From positions 1,590,501 through 1,654,500 of the forward strand of contig JAJFZO010000094.1 in NCBI GenBank assembly GCA_021397835.1: DNA of 64,000 bases, read 5' to 3'. The notes below the pieces were generated by a model. The model saw nothing but the letters and a program-made list of their open reading frames with translations. It was not told where the DNA came from and made no database searches. Shown here piece by piece: positions 51,601-61,973 of this stretch. Positions within the stretch are counted from its first letter, which is position 1. Every line of letters starts with the position of its first letter. The position numbers and the translations under genes were made by a program. This DNA comes from Moringa oleifera. Its lineage: Eukaryota; Streptophyta; Magnoliopsida; Brassicales; Moringaceae.

Positions 51601-52404
51601 ATACTATTATGAAATTTACAATCATAATCATGTATGATAGATGAACCTAAGTTGAATTTTTTTTCCTAACTTCATTGCACGTTACTTTACTTAGTTCTCA
51701 TTCTTATGCTTATGTTTACTTCTTTTTCATGCACAACTGATTTATCACTTCATATTTCATACATTGAAATTAATCATTAAGATATAAATTAATTTTGCTC
51801 TTTAAACCTAACTAAGTTAACACTTTACTAAATTTCATTTTCTACAATTTGTCCCTTATTTTTAGCTTTAGCAAGCCATAACTCTTTCAATTCTTCTTAT
51901 TTATCCAAGCTATTTTGCAATCGTTTAGTTCAGCTTCTTAGCTACAAGTTTCTTATATATATATTTCCAAATTCAAACTTTAAGCTCACAAAAATTTGCA
52001 TCTCATTTTGTTATCTTAAAAACAAGATACCCGTATATTCTTTAACAAATCTCTAACCTTAATTTTCATATATAGCTTGAAAATCATATTCACTCATTAT
52101 GTAAATCAATTAATCATAAAAGAGAATAAGAATAAAGAATAATCATCAAATTCTAACTTATCTTACTTACCTCCAAGTTAATTTGACTCAATCTAATTTA
52201 ACTTATTAATTTATTTGTCTAGTTTTTTCCTTCTTTATTTCTCTTTTTTTTTTATCTTTATTTTTCCTAAATTTCATGTAAAAGAATTATCGCTAAAGAG
52301 ATTTTATTCAATTTATAAAAATATATTTTTTAAGAAAAAAGAAAGGTAAGATGATTATTTTCTCTTAGTCATCTAAGGTTTTGATAAAATTGCTAGGTTC
52401 CTTA
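48661..52404. other. AT-rich intergenic DNA, no gene seen
   Basis: Long AT-rich sequence with a small ATCAT/CATAT-type repeat at about 50641-50672. The ORF at 50669-50971 is Lys/Phe-rich without a known domain and is probably compositional. Confidence 0.55.
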
Positions 52405-52412
52405 ATCTCATG
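52405..52412. repeat. left 8-bp target-site duplication of the hAT element
   Basis: ATCTCATG immediately precedes the left terminal inverted repeat and is repeated exactly at 56801-56808. Confidence 0.95.
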
Positions 52413-52424
52413 TAGGGGTGAGCA
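52413..52424 (+). repeat. left terminal inverted repeat of the hAT element
   Basis: TAGGGGTGAGCA, the exact reverse complement of 56789-56800. Beyond 12 bp the match stops (A against T). Confidence 0.95.
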
Positions 52425-53720
52425 AAATTGGATTAAAACCAAAAAAACCGAAAAAACCGAATTAATTTTAGTTAATTCAATTTGGTTTTTTCGGTTTTCG
52501 GTTATAAAATAATTTAAAAATCGATTTTTTTTATTTTTTCGATTAATTTCGGTTAAATTTTTTAAAAACCGAATTAACCAAAAAACCGATTTTTAATTTT
52601 AATAATTAATTAATTTTATTAATTAAAGAAATAAATAATTTTTATTTTTTTCAATTACTTTTCAAAAGGGCAAATTGGAATTGGGAAATCGGGAAAACAA
52701 CTGTATTTCTTCCTTCTCTTTCAATTTGAGTTTTGACAAACCCTAACCTAACCCGTCACCGACTCCATGCCCATCTATCTTTCAAAGTTTCGAGAATCAA
52801 AATTGCCGCCAGCCATCGACACCATGCACGTATTCGGTATCGGTAATTAATTAAACCGCTCAATTGATCTTCTTTCTCTTCAATTTTGAATCCTCTCGAA
52901 AGTAACATCACAACCACACCGCAGCCACACCACAGCCACACTCACACCACGCACGTATTCAATAATCGATCAAACCACTCAATTGCTTAGATTTGATTTT
53001 CTTTCTCTCTAATTGGAATCTTTTCGATAGACTATCGGGACAGCCACACCGTAACCACACTTCCTCTTTTTCTTTTTTTTCAACTTAAGAAGCCGTAACC
53101 GTAACTTAATCCGTGCACCGTGTGGTCGTGTTCATTTATCTTGGAGAATCAGCAGCATCACAACCACACCCACGCCACCCATACGCATTCGGTATTCCCT
53201 TATACTAAATCTTCTCTTTTCAATTTTAATTATTCCAATAGTAGCATACATTATCTTGCTCTTTAATCTTTCAATTTTTCAAATCCTAATTTGTAACAAT
53301 TATACTTAAAATTAGAAATTAGATCATTTTTATGGATTCTCTTTTTGTATTTGGGTAAGTATTATAAATTGTTCTATGTATTAACACTTTTTCTTTATAT
53401 ATGTGGTATGTATTAGCTATGACATGTAAGGCAAAATAATCCCAATATTGAAAATTAAAGAGTTAATTTTTTTTTAATTCATTTTATTTTTGCTTTATAT
53501 TTTCTCTTTGAATCTTTCTTGATATAATTTAAAGTTGTTAATTATGTTTTTTTGTAGTAATTCATAATCATATTTTGAAAGGTAGTGGTATTAACTATTA
53601 CTATTGAAATAAATTTTTGTGTAATGTAGTATTACTATTAAATGTTTTACAATTTTATCTAACTATTGAAAAGTATTGTTACTAACTATTTTTAATTGTT
53701 ATTATTTCAGAAATTAAAAG

Positions 53721-55890
53721 ATGTCAACTAAGAGTAATGATGTAGATCCTATGCCTAATACCACACAACCAGATTCAATCCATCCATCATCTGCAAGTTC
53801 TAAATTGAAGAGGAAAGCGTTTAAGCCTAGATCAGAAGTTTGGGAATACTTCACCAAATTTTTTGATGAACAAGGTGAGCATAAAGCTAGATGTAATTAT
53901 TGTGATAGGGAGTTTTTTGCTGACCCTAGAAGAAATGGAACAAGTGTATTGAAAGCTCATATGGTTACTTGTAAGAAGAGAACAAATGTTAGTGTTGATT
54001 CTAGTCAAACTGAATTGGTTTTTGAATATGGGAGAGATGGATCTTTAGGTAGTTGGAAGTTCAATCAAGATGCCATTAGAAAGGGTATAGCTGAGATGAT
54101 CATTATGGATGAATTACCTTTCAAATTTATGGATGGTAAAGGTTTCGGCGTTGCATGTCACTTGCATGTCCTCAGTTTCGTATGCCTTCATGATGGACTA
54201 TAGCTAGAGATTGTTATCAGCTTTATAACAATGAAAAAGTTAAACTGAAATAGTTTTTAAGATCATCCAGTGTAAGAGTATCTCTCACCACAGACACATG
54301 GACTTCAATGCAAAGAATTAATTATTTGTGTTTTACGGCTCATTTTATTGATAAAGATTGGAAATTGAATAAAAGAATATTAAACTTTTGTCCTATTTCT
54401 AGTCATAGAGGTGAAGCCATAGGAAAAGTCATTGAGAAATGTTTGTGTGATTGGGGGATTGATCAGATTTTTACTGTTACAGTTGATAATACTAGTTCTA
54501 ATGATATTGCAATCTCATACTTGAAGAAAAGATTGAATAATTTAGGTCCTTTCAAGAAGGAAAATATCTTCATTTAAGATGCATTGCGCACATTCTTAAT
54601 CTCATTGTTACAGATGGATTGAAAGAAATGAATGAGTCAATTGCATGGGTTAGAGGGGCTGTTAAATATGTGAAACAATCACTTGCAAGGTTGGCCAAAT
54701 TTAAAGAATGTGCTTTAGTTGAAAAAATTGAAAGCAAAAGTTTGTTGTGTTTGGATGTTAGCACTAGGTGGAACTCCACTTACTTGATGTTGGATGCAGC
54801 TCAAAAATTTGAGAAGGCTTTTGAGGTTTTTGATGATATTGATCCGCATTATAAAAATGAGTTGATAATGGGAGATGGGTTGCCTGAAAAAAAAAAGATT
54901 GGGAAACTATTAAGAGGTTTTGTCTTTTCTTGCAACAATTTTATGAACTAACAATCAAAGTTTCAGGTTCTTCATATGTCACCTCCAATAGTTTTCTTGA
55001 TGATATTTGTAATGTTTATGCTACTTTGCGCAATTGGGAAACAGATTCTAATATTGAGTTAAATGCAATGGCAAAGAAAATGAAAGATAAGTTTGATAAG
55101 TATTGGAAAAATATGGAGAAGATGAATATACTACTTTATGTTGCTTCTATTCTTGATCCTAGAAAAAAGCTTGAGTTTGTCAACTTTTACTTTTTGGAAA
55201 TGTATGATATGAACAAGCTTCAATGATGACTAGTAATGTGAAAAAAGCAGTTGAAGAGTTGTTTGATGAGTACAAAAGAAGTTTGCAACCTCAACATGAG
55301 CAAGTTGGTGAAAGCAGTCAAGTAAGCCAAATTACAGAGGGAAATGAATTAGGATTGAAAAAGGATAGACAAGTTCTTTTATCTAAGTTCCAAAGATATA
55401 AGAAAGAGATCGGAAAAGAAGAAAATAAATCAAAATTGGATAGATTTTTAAGTGAAGAGGATGCAAAAGATGATAATAACTTTGATATTCTTGATTGGTG
55501 GAAACTTAATAGTCATAGGTTTCCTATTCTTTCCCATATGGCTCGTGATGTATTGGCAGCTCATATATCTATGGTTGCTTCTGAATCTGCTTTTAGCACC
55601 GGCGGATGTGTACTTGATACATATAGGAGTTCATTAACTCCTAAACTTGTACAAGCTCTTATTTATGCTCAAGATTGGTTACGTGGATCTCTATGTTTTG
55701 ATGCCATTGAAGAGGACTTGGTAGAGCTTGAAAAACTTGATATGGGTAATTATTTTATTTATTTGATTGTTTTATATTTTTTAATTACTAATCTTTATTG
55801 GATAAGCTTAATATCACTTTTCTTAATACCAAATTTGATTATGTGTTTATAGATTTGTCAAAAATTGCATTGGATGCTACAATTGATTAG
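53721..55890 (+). pseudogene. hAT transposase, frameshifted
   Basis: The start at 53721 follows a good 3' splice site (TTATTTCAG, ending 53709), so a leader intron is likely. Readable parts: a BED zinc finger (EVWEYFTKFF, then CNYCD, then HMVTCKKR; about residues 40-88), a central catalytic region (TTDTWTSMQRINYLCFTAHF, 54294-54353), RWNSTYLML, and the C-terminal hAT dimerisation domain (LDWWKLNSHRFPIL, then SESAFSTGG; 55488-55612). A last short exon from 55853 reaches TAG at 55888 after an intron 55746-55852. Lesions: a frame change near 54150-54190, a stop near 54250, frame changes near 54560, in the A run at about 54888, and near 55215-55225. The copy cannot make full-length transposase as read. 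Confidence 0.9.
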
Positions 55891-56788
55891 TGTGGAAGTG
55901 TATTGCTGTTTCAAGGTAATTTCTTTTATCACTATTAGTTTCATATCTTATATAGTTGAGATTTTGGTGGTGGATTGATTTTTATTTTTTAATTTTTTTT
56001 ATTAATTGATTATCATAAAAGAGAAATATTAGTTATTAAGATGTTATATGTGAAGCCTAAATATTATTTGCATATAATCTTATCATATAATATTTTTGTA
56101 GTATCATATCAACTCATTTAGGAGGAGCTTCATTTGGGTAAGTTTTTGTCATATCAATATATAAGAATGCACTTATTTCTTTTTTGACATTTTGACATTT
56201 TTTTTTTTTTTTTGCTTTTCAGGCATTGGATTAGTTGAAAAAAAACTTTTTGAAGGAACTAAAGGCAAAATAGAAAAAACAAGGATTGTAATTCCAATAA
56301 AATGTTCCTTTTGATGTTGTTAATTTGATAAATGCTAATGTATCATATACCAGTTATATTTTGATAATTTATTTTATGATTAAAAGTTTTTATATTCTAA
56401 AAGTTGTTATTGATGTATAAAATTTTTTAATTTTTATATGTTAAAGATACCAATTTTCATGTAAGTATATATGAAAATGTTATTAGAGTAAAGTTTAATT
56501 ATATTTTTCATCTATATGAACAGATTGTTAATGGTATATTATATATATTTAATTTATAAATTATTATTAAGATTTAAAACAATTTAAAAGTAAAAAATAT
56601 AAAATTTAAACTTAAATAAATTTTCGGTTTATTTGGTTTATTCGATAACCGATTAAACCGATTGAAAAAAATTCGCTTCGGTTAATTCAGTTATCTTTTA
56701 AATTCGGTCGGTTTTGGTTAATTTATAAAAAAAATTCGATTAATTCGGTTTTAAAAATTTTCAAACCGAATAAACTGAAATAACCGAA

Positions 56789-56800
56789 TGCTCACCCCTA
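56789..56800 (-). repeat. right terminal inverted repeat of the hAT element
   Basis: TGCTCACCCCTA, inverted relative to 52413-52424 and followed directly by the second ATCTCATG target-site copy (56801-56808). Confidence 0.95.
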
Positions 56801-56808
56801 ATCTCATG

Positions 56809-59800
56809 CATCCACTTAGTATCTTACTTCATCTTATTGTCTTTTAGTTCTCTTAAAATTTCAATTAAGTCTCATTAATTTTGGTAATTCATATCATGTC
56901 TAGCACACTTTTAAATATTGACAACAATATCCTAGAATTCATGTGACCTATACACAGTGATTTTCAATAAACAACAAGTGCGTAGCTTACACATTTAAAC
57001 ACATATCAATGTACATATGATCGCATGTATGCCTATAATCATGATATATGAATCTATTGAGAATAAGGATATTATATGTATGGTCATTGATTAATCTGAA
57101 AATTAATGGGTAGATATTAATTTACATCAAATCATGTAAAAAAAAAATAGAAGAAAAGAAAGGTTTTATACATCGTATTGCTGGTCAACAATGGAGCCAT
57201 CCTTGTAGACTTCGAGATATAAATGGTAGTAATGGAAGCACTCTAATTAGGGATGGGATAAGGCGTAAAACTTTGCCTCACAATCTACAAGGCTGTCGAT
57301 CTCTCATCAACATTAAACAAACTAGATCTATGCTTTTGTTTATGTAATGTCTTCATCTTCGCATTTGTTATTTAGAATCAATGAAAAGTGCAAATCGGGC
57401 CATGATTTTTATGCAACTTGCAGACCAGTGAGACAATGTTATGGTCATAAAGTGGGGTTTGCTTTCAAGAGTGTTTTTATGACTTACACAAATCAAGATA
57501 GGTATTGAAAAGTTGCGAAGAGCAAAGTTGTTATGGTCAAATACAACGATGTGAATGTACTTTGAGATTGTTGGGGATAAAAGAATTTAACTATCAAGAT
57601 ATGATAATATAGTTCTAAAGTTGAGCTTTTTGTGAATTCAAAGATAATAACAAAATAAGATCACAGTACGAATTGAACACTGCGTAACTATAAAGTGAGT
57701 TAAACTATCTAATACCAATGGTCAAATATTCTTGGAACTTTTGTATAAAAGGAGCTTAAAGATTTTCTATGGAGTAATAACTAAAAGAAAAAAATAAGCA
57801 AAAAAATAAATAAATGAAAATAAAAAACTTAGCTCAAAATTGTTTTAAATGTAGTAGTTGTTGGAAGGGATAACGATGACAATGCAAACATTTTAGCTTT
57901 GAGACTTATCGTGTGGGCAAGAAGAAGAACAAAATAAAGGGGGAGAAATAGAGAGAAGAAGAATAGATGCATGTTTTATAGAAATTTTTGAAAATTTGCA
58001 ATTAGCCTTGATTAAATCTTAACAATCGTTAACAAAAATGAATATTCTATTATTAGAACAAATATTTCATTAATGGAATGCTTAATTTAGTTTTATACAT
58101 GACTTCAAAGTTTGGTTTGACACTTTTTAAAGATTAGGATTTGACTCGATGTTAGAGTTTTATTTTAAGATTTTTTTATAAAATATTTACTTTAAATTAT
58201 GTAAAACAATTAAAGTTAATATATAAAAAAAAACTACAAATTTAACGCACTTTGTAGTTTGAATTTCAAAATTTAATTTGATTTAATTTTACCTAGAAAG
58301 TATCAATTGGGTCTAAATTTTTGACTCAAATCAATAATGAAAAATTAAGGGTATTTTCATAATTGGGATATCTAAAAAATGATTCAAATAAAATCTACTT
58401 TTTATTTAAAATTAATAGCTCAAATTTGATTGATTTGAGACTCTTAAGCTATTTTTATAAAATTTTTAAATTTTTTGTAATATAAAATTTTTTTTAAATA
58501 AAAGTACTCAAAATTTTTAATTTTTTTGTGATGATAATTTTAATGTTTCTTTACATTATGCAAAATTCAAACCAAAATTTTTTTGTAATACCTCTAATTT
58601 GAATATCTCTAGTTTAAATTTTTTTGATAAGATGTAAATTGAATCAAATTAAAAAATAAGATATAGAATTAAATCAAATTGAACATTGAGGTTCATATTA
58701 AAAAGTGAGGTTCAGAATTTTTTTTATATTTATCCAAAAATTAATATTTTCAAAAAATCTTGAAGGTTGACATGAATATTAAGCTCTATCCATATGTTTT
58801 TCTTAAAAATATTAATATTAAATATTTTTATAATGTTAAGTTTTAGAAATATATCAGTTTTTTAATATAAATTTTGTCTAGTTGTTTTCACATTTTAAAT
58901 TTAATGATATTTATTTACTAAAATTTAAATTTAAATTCAAAATATTTTTAATTTCTATATTTAAAAAATATTTATATATAATAAAGCAGTTTGAATCTTA
59001 ATTTAGTGATTATCTTCATTAAAAAGACTTGAACTTTAAGTTGATAAATTATATAATTTTTTATTTTAAAAAAATTATGTATAAAAATATTTAAATAAAA
59101 ATTATATAAATTTTTGATGTTTATCTTATTACTTAAAAAATTTTGATGTTTAAAAAATGATAAATTGAATAATTCTTAAATAATAAATTAAATTATAACT
59201 TTAAAATTTTTTATAATTTATAAAAATATCATTATTAAAAAAATTTAAATATTTTTTAGTATTAAAAATATCTTTGTAACAAAATTTATACGGTCAAATA
59301 ATTGAAAAATTCATCAGCGATATCTTATGAATTAAACATCATTTAAATTTTAAAAATAAATATGACATATAATGTAAAATTTATTTAAATTATCTTTTAA
59401 GTATTGCAATAATAAGAATATCCTTAAATTTTCATAATATATAACATTTATTTTAAATGTTATTTTATTTATAAATTTAAATTTTAAACTTTAAGATTAT
59501 ATTAATTTCATCATCTTTATCAAAATATAACTAAAATTTAATTTAGTGATAATTTAATGATACATTTAATTAAGCTGACCATTATATATAAATAAATATT
59601 TAGCTATCAAATTAAAAATATAAGTTAAGTTTTATTAAATCTACTTCAAATTTAAATAAGAGAAAAAAAAAAAGTGAATCTTTTAAATTGTTCAATACAA
59701 AAGGTTCACCAGTTTACTTTGTCGATCTTCCATTTTGTCTCTTTTTCTAACACAAATCCTACCAAATCTCAGGCAAAATTATTATGGATCACTTCAATTG

Positions 59801-59900
59801 CTTTATCCTCTGCTGATTCTGTACTAATTTTTAGACAGTTCATTTGGATGGCAGATCCTGCAATTAGGCAGATGACCTTGACGTACCACTGACTTTGCTT
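56809..59900. other. AT-rich intergenic DNA, no gene seen
   Basis: No coding region is recognised. Blocks at 58380-58640 and 59000-59400 share word order with AT-rich blocks near 2.3-2.6 kb and 23.5-24.1 kb, the first in inverse orientation. The frame at 59674-59892 lies in the seipin upstream region and has no known domain. Confidence 0.5.
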
Positions 59901-60089
59901 CTTTGGTTTTTTGCATATATATTTGAGTCAATAATTTTTTACGGCACTATGTGCTCTGCAACAAGGAAACAGATGTGGCGGCTGCGGCCATTCCACCTGT
60001 CACGGCCTGAAAATTGCAGAGGCAACACGTTTCAGCCGCATGCATATCCAGGTTGACTTGTACCTTGCACCCCAATATTCTCCTCTCCC
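59901..60089 (+). promoter_or_regulatory. proximal promoter and leader of the seipin gene
   Basis: GCATATATATTTGAG at about 59913-59927 is a possible TATA region some 165 bp upstream of the ATG at 60090. The sequence between is GC-richer than the flanking DNA. Evidence is motif-level only. Confidence 0.35.
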
Positions 60090-61484
60090 ATGGACATTCC
60101 ACACTCCGAATTAGCTCTCTCATCAGCTTCACCATCACCACCGGCTATGGAAGTTGTCGAACTAGAAGAAGAAGAAGAAGAAGAAGAAGAAGAAGAAGAA
60201 TATCATGTGATACCAAGACCGGCAGAGTGGTTCATAACCCTGATGTCCAAACAAGCAGATATCATGAACGACTGCTTGGTCTCTCTCTTCTCACCCATCT
60301 TCTATCTGTTCTCCATTGCCGCTGAGTCCTACCACCAAGCCGAGGAGACGACCACCAGGTTCGAGAAGGCAGTCCACAGAGTCCCCTCCGAGATCACCCA
60401 TGGCAGCACCATCTTGTTCCGGAAAATAAGCTTTGGAGTCGTTGGTGCTGTGATTATGTGCATGGTCTTGCTGGTGCTGATGGTGTTGGCAGCAGTTCTG
60501 GGTGTTGGGCTAGTCCGGTTATGGCTGGAGGAGCCTGTGTTTGTCAGAGAAAAGCTCTTCTTCGACTACACAGATGTGAACCCAAAGGCTGTGTTCTTCT
60601 TCAGTGGTGGCGGCCTTTACGACAATGCCAAGACTAAGAGACCAATGTGTATTCCAGTTGGGCACACCATTCATGTCTTTCTATTTCTTTTGATGCCTGA
60701 ATCTGATTTCAATAGACAGATTGGGATCTTTCAGGTATAGTGTTCTTCATTTCCAAAGTACTGCATGTGATTGTCAACGTCACTGTACTAAATCATGAAT
60801 CTATCTTATCAGTCAACTGCAGAGCTGTTATCAGCCAAAGGAGAAGTGATAGCAAGGTCCAGTCAGCCCTGTATGCTGCAATTCAGAAGCCTTCCGGTTA
60901 GACTTGCAAGAACATTTTTTCTGGGTATGCCTCTGTTAGTTGGGATTTCCAGTGAAACCCAGATGATAAAAATTAACATATTAAATCACAAAGAAGGGAA
61001 ACCAAGAACAGAAGCTGTTAGAGTAACTCTGACCCCAAGAGCTGGAACTTCATCTCTGCCTCAGCTGTATGAAGCTGAAATCATCATCAACTCTCAATTG
61101 CCATGGACCAAACAAGTGGTGCGCAACTGGAAATGGACCTTATATGTATGGACTTCTTTCTACATCTACGTCCTCGTTCTCGTGGTCTTCCTCATCTGCT
61201 TCAGACCCTTCTCCCGGCCAGTTACTGCTGCAAGTGCTGGCGAGCTCGGTGAGAGAGATGAGTCTGCAGAAGAAGAGGAAGAAGAACGACAACAACGGCA
61301 GAGCAGAGTCAGAGATGAGAGAGACATCTCGGAGTTGATAAGAAGATGGCAAGAGCACAGAAGCAAGAGAAGGGCAACCCTTTTGCCGGAAACTACAAGG
61401 GCAGCCTCAAGCATGAGTCTGACAAGAGAAGAAACAAGTGCAGTTGTCGGAGAGGACATCGGTGACTCTGAATCTGTGTCCTAG
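60090..61484 (+). CDS. SEIPIN1: seipin, lipid-droplet biogenesis protein (SEIPIN1-like)
   Basis: Two exons, 60090-60734 and 60813-61484, joined in phase 0 (CAG|GT ... TTATCAG|TCA), giving 438 residues. Layout: an acidic N-terminus with 12 consecutive Glu (26-37), an amphipathic region, transmembrane helix 1 at about 113-142, a lumenal seipin core (from LEEPVFVREKLFFDYTDVNP to INSQLPWTKQVVRNWK), transmembrane helix 2 (WTLYVWTSFYIYVLVLVVFL) and a charged cytosolic tail. Seipin forms ring-shaped ER oligomers at lipid-droplet contact sites and shapes triacylglycerol droplet formation. The N-terminus is short, unlike the long extensions of plant SEIPIN2/3, which supports a SEIPIN1-type assignment. 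A second ATG at 60147 (residue 20), in good context, could be the true start. The next gene begins 490 bp downstream on the same strand. Confidence 0.92.
60165..60200 (+). repeat. (GAA)12 coding microsatellite in the seipin gene
   Basis: Twelve uninterrupted GAA codons encode the poly-Glu tract at residues 26-37. Pure triplet runs change length without breaking the frame. Confidence 0.97.
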
Positions 61485-61973
61485 GTGGTTGTTTGTAAAT
61501 AGTATTGTACTTTTTTAGGTCTTAAGAACAATCATTATTAAAAAAACAAATTAATTAAATTATGATTACATACATAATGTAATATATCATTATATCTTAT
61601 ATGTAAATTATAAAAATTTTAAAAAATAAAATATAGTTTATTAATATGTTGATCTTACATCACAAGCAGGGCATCATTCCAGTAATTTCCTTGGGACCCG
61701 TTTGATTGACAGACATAATTAAATTAATTGTCACAGTGAAGGAAGTTGAAATGGGTTGATTAAGTGAAAGATATGAAAAGAAAGAAAAGAAATGAGATAC
61801 TTAACTCTTAAACAGCATTTTTAAGACAGATTTATAACCTAATTTCATTAACTAAACACCAACCAAACATGCCGTAAGGAGATTACTTTACGCGCCTCAT
61901 CCTGGCCTCCGCCACCCTTCAAGGCAAAAACCCTACCCTCATAGCTTACAGTGTGCTTTGTGTAGCTGCAACT
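61485..61973 (+). promoter_or_regulatory. seipin-HisRS intergenic spacer and HisRS leader
   Basis: This 489-bp spacer must hold the seipin 3' UTR and the HisRS promoter. AAACCCTA at 61928-61935, a telo-box typical of plant translation genes, lies 40 bp before the HisRS ATG. No clear TATA box is seen, which is common for housekeeping genes. Confidence 0.5.

Larger units (their letters stand above)
52413..56800 (+). mobile_element. complete hAT-superfamily DNA transposon, 4388 bp
   Basis: The left end TAGGGGTGAGCA (52413-52424) and right end TGCTCACCCCTA (56789-56800) are perfect 12-bp inverted repeats. The flanking 8-bp duplication ATCTCATG is perfect on both sides, as hAT insertion predicts. 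Both subterminal regions are packed with AACCGA/TCGGTT motifs in either orientation. The interior encodes a BED-finger hAT transposase of the RICESLEEPER/Daysleeper-like kind on the plus strand, now broken. Intact ends with a degraded transposase suggest that the copy could at most be moved in trans. Confidence 0.96.

Noticed and set aside
52756..52941. Minus-strand 61-codon frame in the hAT leader
   Set aside because: It reads through the CCACAC-rich repeated leader in antisense and has no domain.
61953..61973. Upstream GTG start for the HisRS frame
   Set aside because: Plant HisRS begins MA-ERS; the ATG at 61974 matches, and GTG starts are not expected here.
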